Shown here one piece after another: positions 51,358-59,542 of a stretch of DNA of 64,000 bases. Numbering within the stretch: position 1 is the stretch's first letter; each line of letters opens with the position of its first letter. Source of the stretch: Rhodobacterales bacterium. Lineage in GTDB: Bacteria > Pseudomonadota > Alphaproteobacteria > Rhodobacterales > Rhodobacteraceae. A model generated the notes under the pieces. That model was given only the letters and a program-made list of their open reading frames with translations, was not told the origin of the DNA and did no database searches. The stretch covers positions 1 through 64,000 of the forward strand of contig QKJR01000079.1 of assembly GCA_003249215.1 (NCBI GenBank). The letters run 5' to 3'. The translations under genes and the position numbers were made by a program.

Positions 51358-52137
51358 TCAGAGCGTCTGGTTCGCGGCGCCGCCGTCGAGCAGGATGTTC
51401 TGCCCGATGATGAAGCCCGCGTGCTGCGAGCACAGGAAGGCGCACATCGCGCCGAATTCCGCGGCGGTGCCATAGCGGCCGGCGGGAATGTTCTGCTGGC
51501 GCAGCTTGCCGGCCTCGGCCAGGGTGATGCCCTTGGCCGCGGCGACCGGGCCGTCGAGGGTCACGATCCGGTCGGTTGCGTGCACGCCCGGCAGCAGGTT
51601 GTTCATCGCCACGCCCGAGCCCGCGATCTGGCGCGCGGTGCCGGCGACGAAGCCGGTGAGGCCCGCGCGCGCGGTATTCGACAGGCCCAGTTGCGCGATC
51701 GGCGCCTTGACCGCGGCCGAGGTGATGTTGACGACCCGGCCCCAGCCGCGCGCCATCATCCCCGGCACCACCGCCTGGATCATCGCCACCGGCGCGAGCA
51801 GGTTGCCTTCGAGCGCCTTGAGAAAATCGTCATGGCCCCAGTCGCTCCAGAGCCCGGGGGGCGGGCCGCCGGCATTGTTGACGAGGATATCGACCTCGCC
51901 CGCCGCGGCGAGCACCGCCGCGCGCCCCGCTTCGGTGGTGATGTCGGCGGCGACCGGCGTGACGCTCACGCCATAGCGTGCCGCAATCTCGGCCGCCGTC
52001 GCCTCGAGCACCTCGGCGCCGCGTGCGTTCAGCACGATATCGACGCCCGCCTCGGCCAGCGCCTCGGCCGAGCCGCGCCCGAGCCCCTTCGACCCCGCGC
52101 AGACGATCGCCCGTTTGCCCCTGATCCCCAGATCCAT
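51358..52137 (-). CDS. SDR-family protein lacking the canonical catalytic tyrosine
   Basis: A 259-residue Rossmann protein, ATG 52137 with GGAGA 5 nt upstream. CAGSKGLGRGSAEALAEAG corresponds to the NAD(P)-binding loop and NNAGGPPPG to the NAG motif. At the active site the usual YxxxK is replaced by LGLSNTARAGLTGF: serine is present upstream (ITSAAV) but neither Tyr nor Lys is at the expected places. C-terminal GQNILLDGGAANQTL is typical SDR. This is known as a divergent subgroup (3-oxoacyl-ACP reductase-like); the activity is uncertain. Confidence 0.85.
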   Translation of the reverse strand: MDLGIRGKRAIVCAGSKGLGRGSAEALAEAGVDIVLNARGAEVLEATAAEIAARYGVSVTPVAADITTEAGRAAVLAAAGEVDILVNNAGGPPPGLWSDWGHDDFLKALEGNLLAPVAMIQAVVPGMMARGWGRVVNITSAAVKAPIAQLGLSNTARAGLTGFVAGTARQIAGSGVAMNNLLPGVHATDRIVTLDGPVAAAKGITLAEAGKLRQQNIPAGRYGTAAEFGAMCAFLCSQHAGFIIGQNILLDGGAANQTL

Positions 52138-52356
52138 CTGTCTCTCCATTCATCGCTTGTGTCCGAACTAGCCCGGGGGCGGGGGCTCGGCAAGTCCGGG
52201 GCGTGGAAGACGGTTGCGGGACACCCGCGGGGGGAATGGAAAATTGGCCTTGCCAAGCACCTTGACCGGAGAGCGCTGCACTGGTTAACCCGGCGGCAGT
52301 ATCCTGCGCGTAAACTGCGTGCGCCCCCTCCGACACGCCCCTCCGACACGAGTACC

Positions 52357-53355
52357 ATGACCGATCCCGACCGTCCCGCGAAGACCAACCCGAGCCAGTC
52401 CGTGCAGGTGTTCGATGCGGATCTGATCTGGGTGACCTCGGGGGCCAATCAGGGCGACGGTCTGGATCTGGCGGCGCTCTGCGAGCCGGGCGATATCTAT
52501 CAGCTCGAGCGCGGCGCCGAGCCGCGGCGGCTGGTGCTTGCCGGAGGGGCGGAGCAACGGATCGGCGCGGGCTCCGAGATCGGCCGCCCCGGCGAGGCGA
52601 TCACGCTGGTCGCGCGGCACATGATGATGACGCCCGAGGGCGACACGGTCGATATCCTGCTGATCCGGGCCGAGAGCGGGGCGATGTTCGCCCTGCCGCT
52701 CTCGCCGATCGCGCCACGCATCGACTATACGTTGCTCGAGGCGCAGGAGGATCCGGGCGAGGTGCGGCTCGCCGATCTCGTCTGCGTGGCCTTCACCACC
52801 GGCACGATGATCACCATGGCGGGCGGCGCGCAGGCGCCGATCGAGACGCTGCGCCCGGGCGACCGGGTGCTCACCCGCGACAGCGGGCCGCAGCCGCTGC
52901 GCCTCGTGACGCGGGCGACGATGCGGGCCTTGGGCAGCTTCGCGCCGGTGGTCATTCCCGCGGGCACTCTGGGGAACGAGGGCGATCTCGTGGTCAGCCC
53001 CCATCACCGGATTTTCCTCTATCGCCGCGGCGAGAAGCGTCTGGGAGATACCTCCGAGGTGCTTGTGCAGGCCAAGCATCTGGTCGATGGCGAGCATGTC
53101 TGGCGCCGCGAGGGCGGATATGTCGATTATTACGCGCTGGTCTTCGATCGTCACGAGATCGTCTATGCCGAGGGGATCCCGGTCGAGAGCCTGCAGGTGA
53201 GCGAGGCGACGCTGAGCCTGATGCCCGAGGAGCTGACCGCCGAGATCCGCGCGCGGCTGCCCGGTCTGAGCCACAAGCCGCATTTCGGCACCGAGGCGGG
53301 GCGCGAGCTGCTGGAGCGCGTCGGCCGCGACACGCTGTTCAAGAAGAAGGACTGA
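52357..53355 (+). CDS. Hint_2-domain protein
   Basis: A 332-residue protein; start ATG 52357 inferred from where Rhodobacteraceae-like coding begins, with no strong ribosome-binding site. Residues 1-140 are an acidic domain of unknown role. The Hint (hedgehog/intein) domain begins at C143 in LVCVAFTTGTMITM, continues PIETLRPGDRVLTRD and SPHHRIFLYRRGE, and ends near VESLQVS. Hint domains can perform autoproteolysis or splicing; the bacterial Hint_2 group is frequent in Rhodobacteraceae without known targets. No C-terminal partner domain follows except ~55 helical residues. Confidence 0.88.
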   Translation: MTDPDRPAKTNPSQSVQVFDADLIWVTSGANQGDGLDLAALCEPGDIYQLERGAEPRRLVLAGGAEQRIGAGSEIGRPGEAITLVARHMMMTPEGDTVDILLIRAESGAMFALPLSPIAPRIDYTLLEAQEDPGEVRLADLVCVAFTTGTMITMAGGAQAPIETLRPGDRVLTRDSGPQPLRLVTRATMRALGSFAPVVIPAGTLGNEGDLVVSPHHRIFLYRRGEKRLGDTSEVLVQAKHLVDGEHVWRREGGYVDYYALVFDRHEIVYAEGIPVESLQVSEATLSLMPEELTAEIRARLPGLSHKPHFGTEAGRELLERVGRDTLFKKKD

Positions 53356-53514
53356 GCGGCCCGTCCGCAGGGCCCGGGATGGGGCCGCGCGCAGGGGCGG
53401 CGCTGGACTGCTGCGGTTTTGGTGATCTGCCCCGGATCAGTCCCGGATCGGCGGGCCGCGGCCAGGGGCGGGGTGGCGCCTTGTCGCAGGGTTTTGACGC
53501 TTGCCCATGCGTTT

Positions 53515-53536
53515 TTGAAAAGTGACCTGATTTCAA
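53515..53536. promoter_or_regulatory. TTGAAA-N10-TTTCAA dyad, candidate operator
   Basis: TTGAAA (53515-53520) and TTTCAA (53531-53536) are perfect inverse copies with 10 bp between, i.e. one helical turn and a half centre to centre, in the AT-richer part of the upstream region. This spacing is compatible with a dimeric regulator. Confidence 0.4.
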
Positions 53537-53578
53537 TGTCTTGAGATTTCCGGCGCCGGGTGGATTTCCGGTTTCGGC

Positions 53579-53609
53579 GGGAAAACCCCGCACCCATTCG
53601 GGTTTTCCC
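53579..53609. promoter_or_regulatory. Perfect 10-bp dyad upstream of cytochrome gene
   Basis: GGGAAAACCC (53579-53588) and GGGTTTTCCC (53600-53609) form a perfect inverted repeat with an 11-nt loop, about 65 bp before the ATG at 53674. It could be an operator, or a 5'-UTR hairpin if transcribed. Confidence 0.45.
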
Positions 53610-53673
53610 CAGATTGCTGCCCCGGGCCGCACGCCGCTAGGGTCCGGGCAATTATCACGACGGGATCACGAAA

Positions 53674-55758
53674 ATGGCAACGCAGTTGACACCACGCAGC
53701 AAGAAGATCGTCATGGTTCTGGGCGCGGCCGCGGTTCTGGCGGGCGGTGTCGCGCTCTGGCTGGTGCAGCCGCCGGCGGTGACCGCCAAGGGCCCCGGCT
53801 TCGAGGGCGAGGCGAGCCCCGATCTGATCGCGCGCGGGCGCTATATTGCCGAGCTCGGCGATTGCGTGGCCTGCCACACCGCCAAGGATGGCGTGGAAAT
53901 GGCCGGCGGCCTTGCGCTCGAGAGCCCGATGGGCACGATCTATTCCACCAACATCACCCCCGATCCGGAGACCGGCATCGGTGGCTGGAGCTATGGCGAG
54001 TTCGACCGCGCGATGCGGGCGGGCGTCACGGCTGACAATCACCGGCTCTATCCGGCGATGCCCTATCCCTCCTACGCCAAGATGACCGACGCGGATATGG
54101 GCGCGCTCTGGGCCTATCTGAGCCAGGGGCTCGAGCCGGTGAAACAGGCCAATCCCGAGACCGATCTCGGCTTTCCGTTCAACCAGCGCTGGGGCCTCGC
54201 GTTCTGGAACGCGGCTTTCCTGAAATCGGAACCCTTCACCCCCGAGCCGGGCAAGGATGCGGTCTGGAACCGCGGCGCCTATCTGGTGCAGAGCCTCGGG
54301 CATTGCGGCGCCTGCCACACGCCGCGCGGCCTCGGCTTTCAGGAGGTCACGATGGACGGGACCGGCCCGCGCGGCGCCGATTTCCTGGCCGGCGCCCAGG
54401 TCGAGAACTGGAACGCGGTCAACCTGCGCAACCTCTGGACCGTGTCGGACATGGTGCGCCTGCTGAAAACCGGGCAGAACCGCTTCGCCACGGTGTCGGG
54501 CAGCATGGTCGACGTGATCTCGCATTCGACGCAGCATTTCACCGATGCCGATCTGACCGCGATGGCGATCTACATGAAATCGCTGCCCGAGGACCGGCCC
54601 GACCAGATCGAGAGCCCCGAGGAGGTGATCGCCGCGGTGGTGCCCGAGACCACCTGGACCACGCCGGGCGGGCTTGGCTACATGCAGTTCTGCTCGGATT
54701 GCCACCGCCCGAACGGGCAGGGCGTGCCGGGCGTCTTCCCACCCTTCGGCGGCAACCACACGATCTCGGCCGCTGATCCCGCCACGCTGATGCATATCAC
54801 GCTGACCGGGGGCACCACGGCGGTGACCGCCGAGCATCCGCGCGCCTTCGTGATGCCGGGCTTTGCGCAGCTCTCCGATCAGGAGATCGCCGAGATCCTG
54901 AGCTTCGTGCGGGCCGAATTCGGGCAGGGGGCCGCGCCGGTCTCGACCGAGATGGTCGCTGCTGCCCGCAAGGCGATCGGGCCGAGCTTCGATCACACCA
55001 CCTTCGAGACGCCGCGGCTTGCCACGATGCTCGCCGAGCCGAATTCCGAGCAGCTGGTCTACGGGATGCGGCTCAATGCCGAGACGCGGGATCTGTTGCC
55101 GCAGAATGTGGGCGACGATCTGAACTGCACCTCGTGCCACCTGAATGCGGGCACGGTGGCCGATGGCTCGCCCTATATCGGCGTCACCGCCTTCTTCCCG
55201 ACCTATATGCCGCGGCCCGGCAAGGTGATCGGCATGGAGGAACGCATCAACGGCTGCTTCCAGCGCTCGATGAACGGCAAGCCGATCGCCAAGGACGGCG
55301 AAGCGATGAAGGCCTTCCTTGCCTATTACGACTGGATGAAGGGTGAGACGAAACCCGAGGACAAGGTCGAGGGCCGCGGCATCGGCAAGGTCGATACCTC
55401 GCTCGTGCCCGATCCGGTGCGCGGCAAGGAGATTTACGCCGCCCAATGCGCCGCCTGCCACGGGGCGAATGGCGAGGGGCTGACCGATGCCGCGGGCCGG
55501 ATCGTCTATCCGCCGCTCTGGGGCGATCGCTCGTTCAACATCGGCGCCGGGATGGCGCGCACCTACAAGGCCGCGGCCTTCGTCAAGCAGAACATGCCGA
55601 TCGCGGCCCACGGGAAATTCCCGCTTGGTCAGGGGGGCCTCTCGGATCAGGATGCGGTGGATGTGTCGGAGTACTTCACCCACATGCCGCGGCCGGATTT
55701 CGCCGGCAAGGTCAAGGATTGGCCGACCGACCCGAAACCCAAGGACTCGCGGTACTGA
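53674..55758 (+). CDS. Pentahaem cytochrome c: ADH-cytochrome-like trihaem module fused to TsdA-like dihaem module
   Basis: A 694-residue exported protein with an N-terminal membrane segment (~11-31) and five CxxCH haem sites: C64VACH, C211GACH, C340SDCH, C485TSCH and C592AACH. The first three lie in a layout like the cytochrome subunit of membrane alcohol/gluconate dehydrogenases (LGDCVACHTA; GHCGACHTPRG). From ~435 the protein follows TsdA (thiosulfate dehydrogenase/tetrathionate reductase): VGDDLNCTSCHLNAG, the conserved Cys C528 in ERINGCFQRSMNG (haem ligand and catalytic in TsdA), YPPLWGDRSFNIGAGMAR and QNMP. It is likely to exchange electrons between a sulfur compound and the respiratory chain in the periplasm; the trihaem module may serve as its electron partner. 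A hairpin separates it from the related gene downstream. Confidence 0.85.
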   Translation: MATQLTPRSKKIVMVLGAAAVLAGGVALWLVQPPAVTAKGPGFEGEASPDLIARGRYIAELGDCVACHTAKDGVEMAGGLALESPMGTIYSTNITPDPETGIGGWSYGEFDRAMRAGVTADNHRLYPAMPYPSYAKMTDADMGALWAYLSQGLEPVKQANPETDLGFPFNQRWGLAFWNAAFLKSEPFTPEPGKDAVWNRGAYLVQSLGHCGACHTPRGLGFQEVTMDGTGPRGADFLAGAQVENWNAVNLRNLWTVSDMVRLLKTGQNRFATVSGSMVDVISHSTQHFTDADLTAMAIYMKSLPEDRPDQIESPEEVIAAVVPETTWTTPGGLGYMQFCSDCHRPNGQGVPGVFPPFGGNHTISAADPATLMHITLTGGTTAVTAEHPRAFVMPGFAQLSDQEIAEILSFVRAEFGQGAAPVSTEMVAAARKAIGPSFDHTTFETPRLATMLAEPNSEQLVYGMRLNAETRDLLPQNVGDDLNCTSCHLNAGTVADGSPYIGVTAFFPTYMPRPGKVIGMEERINGCFQRSMNGKPIAKDGEAMKAFLAYYDWMKGETKPEDKVEGRGIGKVDTSLVPDPVRGKEIYAAQCAACHGANGEGLTDAAGRIVYPPLWGDRSFNIGAGMARTYKAAAFVKQNMPIAAHGKFPLGQGGLSDQDAVDVSEYFTHMPRPDFAGKVKDWPTDPKPKDSRY

Positions 55759-55780
55759 ACGCGGATCCGGACCGAAACCG

Positions 55781-55804
55781 GGCCGGCCCCTGCGGGGGCC
55801 GGTC
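55781..55804 (+). terminator. Hairpin between the two multihaem cytochrome genes
   Basis: GGCCGGCCCC (55781-55790) and GGGGCCGGTC (55795-55804) form a 10-bp stem (one G-U) around TGCG, followed by TTCG. It can limit read-through from the pentahaem gene into the tetrahaem gene. Confidence 0.6.
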
Positions 55805-55917
55805 TTCGCCGTCCGCAAGGCGTGGGAGCGCCGCCGGACACCATTGCCACCCCCCGGCCGCCGCGACAGTCGCGACGGCCTTTCGATCATTCAGGGAAAA
55901 TAGGGAGCCCTCCAGCC

Positions 55918-57591
55918 ATGATTCACCGCAAGATCCTCCCGGGTCTCGCCCTGCTGCTCTTGTCGAGCGCGGCAGTGGCGGAAACCGACGTCACAACTCT
56001 GGTCACCGAAGGCACCGACACGGTTCCGGCCTGTGCCACCTGCCACGGCGAGACCGGCCTCGGCAGCGCCGACATGAGCGCGCCGATGATCGCGGGGATG
56101 GACGCGGGTTTCCTCGCCGGGGCGCTGCACGGCTTTGCCGACGGCACGCGCTATGGTGACACGATGTCCTCGATCGCGCCGGAGCTGAGCGCCGACGAGA
56201 TCACCGCGCTCGCGGCCTTCTTCGCCGGCCAGAAGGCCGAGAAGCAGGACTGGCCCGCGCCCGAGACCCCTGGTGATGCGGTGGCGGGCGAGGCGCTGTT
56301 CCACGGCGGCGACTGGAGCCGAGAGATCCCCTCCTGCGCAAGCTGTCACGGGCAGAACGGCGAGGGTGTGGGCGCGGTCTTCCCGCGTATCGCAGGGCAG
56401 GAGACGGCCTATGTCACGCTGCGCCTCGAGCAACTGGCCGAGCCCGAACAGCCGAGCGCCGACCCCGACAAGGCGCTGATGGCCGCGGTGGCGGGCAAGC
56501 TCACCCCCGAGGAACGCGCCAATGTGGTGGCCTATCTCGTCACGCTCGATCCGAACGCCGGGCCGGTCACCGGCTATGTGCCCGCCGATCTGGTCTGGGC
56601 CATGCCCGAGATGAAGAGCGGCGCGCTCAAGGACGAGATCAACTGGGACGCCGCGCAGACCGCCTATGAGAAGCAGCAAAAGCGCCTCGCCAATCCCGCG
56701 GTCTATACCCACACGCCGCCGAGCCTCGACAAGATCCCCGAGGGCCCCGAGGGCGATCTGATCCGCTTCGGCCGCGACATCTTCATCAACACCCAGAAGC
56801 TGCGCGGGACCTATGTCGGCAATGACATGTCCTGCACCAACTGCCACCTCGACGCGGGCGCCAAGGCCACCGCCGCGCCGATCTGGGCGACCCCGGTCGA
56901 TTTCCCGCAATACCGCTCGAAGAACCTGCATGTGAACACGGTCTACGAGCGTCTGGCGGGCTGCTTCACCTATTCGATGGACGGCACGCCGCCCGCGCCG
57001 AACAGCAAGGTGATGGTCGCGCTGGAGAGCTACATGAAATGGCTCGGCACCGGCATTCCCTCGGATGCGATCGTCGAGCCGCGCGGCTATATCTATCTGC
57101 CGGTGCCCGAGGAGAAACCCGACTACACCCGCGGCGCCACGGTCTATGCCGAGCGCTGCGCGACCTGCCACGGCACCGACGGGCTCGGCCGCAAGGAGGG
57201 CGATCACGTGATCTTCCCGCCGCTCTGGGGGCCTAAATCCTTCAACTGGGGCGCGGGGATGCATGATCTCGAGAAGGCCGCGGGCTTCATCAAGCACAAC
57301 ATGCCGCTCGGCAATGCCGATCTGAGCGACGCCGAGGCCTGGGATGTCGCGCTCTATATCGACAGCCAGCAGCGCCCGCAGGATCCGCGCTGGCTCGGCT
57401 CGGTCGAGGACACCCGCCGCTTCTTCCAGCGCGGCTCGAACACCTATGGCCTCACATCGCCCTCGGGCGAGGTGATGGGCGATATCGGCGCGCCGCTCGC
57501 CAAACCCGCGCCGATCCCGGCCTCGGAAAGTGCCGCGCCGAAACCGACCGATCTGGCCAAGGCTCAGATGGCGAAGGGTTCCTCGAACTGA
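55918..57591 (+). CDS. tsdBA: Tetrahaem cytochrome c: c4/TsdB-like dihaem module fused to TsdA-like dihaem module
   Basis: A 557-residue protein starting at ATG 55918 (GGGAG 8-12 nt upstream). Signal peptide MIHRKILPGLALLLLSSAAV (..AVA|E). Four haem sites: C39ATCH, C140ASCH (both c4-like, CHGETGLGS and CHGQNGEGV), C306TNCH and C414ATCH. Residues ~280-530 follow TsdA: YVGNDMSCTNCHLDAGA, the conserved Cys C349 in ERLAGCFTYSMDG, FPPLWGPKSFNWGAGM, HNMPLG and DVALYIDSQQRPQDPR. TsdB-TsdA fusions are known in other proteobacteria (TsdBA of a purple sulfur bacterium), so thiosulfate/tetrathionate conversion is likely. The C-terminal tail (~500-557) is a Pro/Ala-rich extension. Confidence 0.88.
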   Translation: MIHRKILPGLALLLLSSAAVAETDVTTLVTEGTDTVPACATCHGETGLGSADMSAPMIAGMDAGFLAGALHGFADGTRYGDTMSSIAPELSADEITALAAFFAGQKAEKQDWPAPETPGDAVAGEALFHGGDWSREIPSCASCHGQNGEGVGAVFPRIAGQETAYVTLRLEQLAEPEQPSADPDKALMAAVAGKLTPEERANVVAYLVTLDPNAGPVTGYVPADLVWAMPEMKSGALKDEINWDAAQTAYEKQQKRLANPAVYTHTPPSLDKIPEGPEGDLIRFGRDIFINTQKLRGTYVGNDMSCTNCHLDAGAKATAAPIWATPVDFPQYRSKNLHVNTVYERLAGCFTYSMDGTPPAPNSKVMVALESYMKWLGTGIPSDAIVEPRGYIYLPVPEEKPDYTRGATVYAERCATCHGTDGLGRKEGDHVIFPPLWGPKSFNWGAGMHDLEKAAGFIKHNMPLGNADLSDAEAWDVALYIDSQQRPQDPRWLGSVEDTRRFFQRGSNTYGLTSPSGEVMGDIGAPLAKPAPIPASESAAPKPTDLAKAQMAKGSSN

Positions 57592-57617
57592 GGCGCCTTG
57601 CGCGACCCTGAGACCGA

Positions 57618-57640
57618 GGGGGTCCGGCACTGCCGGGCCC
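57618..57640 (+). terminator. Terminator after the tetrahaem cytochrome gene
   Basis: GGGGTCCGGC (57618-57627) and GCCGGGCCCC (57631-57640) form a 10-bp stem with one U-G pair and a 3-nt loop, followed by TTTCCCTT. It separates the cytochrome genes from the two-component genes. Confidence 0.7.
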
Positions 57641-57736
57641 CTTTCCCTTGGCGGCACAGCGAAAGGCGGGGCAGGGCGCTTGCGCCTGCGCGCGGGGAGG
57701 GGCAAAGCTGGGCCATCCTTCCTAGAGACCCGTCCC

Positions 57737-59542
57737 GTGACCCGCCGCTTGCCCCGCCGTTTCCTCGCCTCGATCCTGCTCGCTGCGGTGCTGGTCCTCG
57801 GCGCGAGCGGCACGAGCTATCTTCTGGCGCGGCGCGCGGGCCTCAAGGCGCTCGATCTGGCGCTCGCCGACCGGCTCACCGTCACCCGCCATTCCGTCAC
57901 CGCCGAGATCGAACGCTTCCGCTATCTGCCGCAGGTCGTTGGCCAAGATGCGCGGATCGTCGCGCTGCTCGCGGGCGGCCCCGAGGATAACGCGGCCCGC
58001 GTGCTGCCCGCCAATCTCTACCTCGAGCGTGTGCGCGCTCTGTCGGAGGTCGACGAACTCTATCTGCTCGATGCGCGCGGGCGCACGGTCGCCGCCTCGA
58101 ACTGGAACCGCCCGGGCAGTTTCATCGGGCAGGATTACGCCTTCCGCCCCTATTTCCGCGATGCGATGGAGACCGGCGAGGGGCGCTATTACGCGGTCGG
58201 CGTGACCACCGGCAAGCCCGGCTATTTCCTCGCGGCGCGGATCGGCCCGTCCGAGGCGCCGCTCGGTGTGGCGGTCGTCAAGGTCGACATGGCGCCGCTC
58301 GAGGCCACCTGGGTGCGCGTCGACGAGGCGGTGGGTCTTGCCGACGATTTTGGCGTGGTCTTCCTCGCCGGGCGGCGCGACTGGCGCTATCGGCCGCTCG
58401 ACGGGCTCGCGCAGGAGCCGCTCGCGCAACTCATGGCCGAGCAGCGCTATGCGGGGCTCGACCTCGCCGCCGCCGTGCCGCTGGTCAGCGGCGACCGGAT
58501 CGTCGCGGGCGAGGACGGGCCGATGCGGCTGGCCGAGGACTGGCTCGAACCCGATGGCTGGCGGCTCCTCGCGGCCGAGCCGGTGGGGCCCGCGCTCGAT
58601 CGCGCCCGGCTCATTGCGGCGCTGACCGGGCTTGGCGGCGCGCTGGCCGCGGTGCTGGCGCTGATCTGGCGGCAGCGGCGGCAGATCGTGCGGATGCGCC
58701 TCGATCAGGCCGATCTACTCGAGGCGCGCGTGGCCGAGCGGACCCGCGCGCTCGCCCATGAGGTCGAGGAGCGCCGCCGCGCCGAGGAGGAACTGCGCCG
58801 CACCCATGACAGCCTCGTCCATGCTGCGAAACTCGCCGTGCTCGGGCGGATGTCGTCGAGCATCGTGCATGAGGTGAGCCAGCCGCTTTCGGCACTCGAC
58901 ACCACGCTCGCCGCGGCCGAACTGCATCTGAAGGCCGCCGAGAGCGCGAAGGTCGGGCGCAGTCTGGCCTCGGCGCGGAGCCTTTTGCACCGGATGCAGG
59001 AGATGGTGCGCACGCTCAAACGCTTCGGCGCGCGGCAAAAACCGGGGCCGGCGGCGCCGGTCGATCTGGCCGCGGCGGTCGCGACCGCGGCCGAGGTGCT
59101 CGAGCCGCGGCTGCGCGAATTGCGCATCACCCTGCGCTTCGATCTGCCCGCGGACCTGCCGCCCGTTGCCGGTCAGCCCGCGCAATTGCAGCAGGTGATC
59201 ACCAATCTTGCGCTCAACGCCGCCGAGGCGCAGCGCACCGCCGACCCGGAGGGCGGTGACGATCCGCCCGTCGAGATCGGCGCGCAGGCAGACGGCACAC
59301 GTCTGCACGTCACCATCGCCGACCGTGGCCCAGGCATCCCCGAAGATCTGCGCGTGCAGATCTTCGAGCCCTTCTTCACCACAAGGACCTCGGGCGAGGG
59401 GCTCGGGCTCGGGCTTGCGATCACCCGCACGATCCTCGAGCATATGGGCGCGCGGGTCGGCTTTGCGCCGCGCCCGGGGGGCGGCACGCTGACGGAACTC
59501 GACCTGCCGGTCTTCGTGGGCGTCACAGAGGAGACGAGATGA
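57737..59542 (+). CDS. Sensor histidine kinase, DctB-like
   Basis: Start GTG 57737 gives 601 residues. TM1 ~9-31; periplasmic PDC/dCache sensor ~35-285 (VDELYLLDARGRTVAASNWN, GQDYAFRPYFRDAMETGEGR, typical of C4-dicarboxylate sensors); TM2 ~291-311; then a coiled linker. The HisKA box has H378 in SSSIVHEVSQPLSALDTTLA; the ATPase domain has ITNLALNAAEAQ (N box), ADRGPGIPEDL (G1) and EGLGLGLAITRTI (G2). It overlaps the response-regulator gene by ATGA. Likely senses a carboxylate for the TAXI-TRAP operon downstream. Confidence 0.9.
   Translation: MTRRLPRRFLASILLAAVLVLGASGTSYLLARRAGLKALDLALADRLTVTRHSVTAEIERFRYLPQVVGQDARIVALLAGGPEDNAARVLPANLYLERVRALSEVDELYLLDARGRTVAASNWNRPGSFIGQDYAFRPYFRDAMETGEGRYYAVGVTTGKPGYFLAARIGPSEAPLGVAVVKVDMAPLEATWVRVDEAVGLADDFGVVFLAGRRDWRYRPLDGLAQEPLAQLMAEQRYAGLDLAAAVPLVSGDRIVAGEDGPMRLAEDWLEPDGWRLLAAEPVGPALDRARLIAALTGLGGALAAVLALIWRQRRQIVRMRLDQADLLEARVAERTRALAHEVEERRRAEEELRRTHDSLVHAAKLAVLGRMSSSIVHEVSQPLSALDTTLAAAELHLKAAESAKVGRSLASARSLLHRMQEMVRTLKRFGARQKPGPAAPVDLAAAVATAAEVLEPRLRELRITLRFDLPADLPPVAGQPAQLQQVITNLALNAAEAQRTADPEGGDDPPVEIGAQADGTRLHVTIADRGPGIPEDLRVQIFEPFFTTRTSGEGLGLGLAITRTILEHMGARVGFAPRPGGGTLTELDLPVFVGVTEETR

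Larger units (their letters stand above)
53356..53673. other. 318-bp region upstream of the first multihaem cytochrome gene
   Basis: No gene is seen. The first ~150 bp are very GC-rich. From about 53490 the DNA becomes AT-richer and carries two dyads listed separately (53515-53536 and 53579-53609). This is the probable promoter/5'-UTR of the cytochrome gene at 53674. Confidence 0.55.

Noticed and set aside
50401-52356. 650-codon plus-strand extension of the Hint protein frame
   Set aside because: It lies opposite the ABC ATPase and SDR genes and has His/Arg/Asp-rich shadow composition; true coding begins at ATG 52357.
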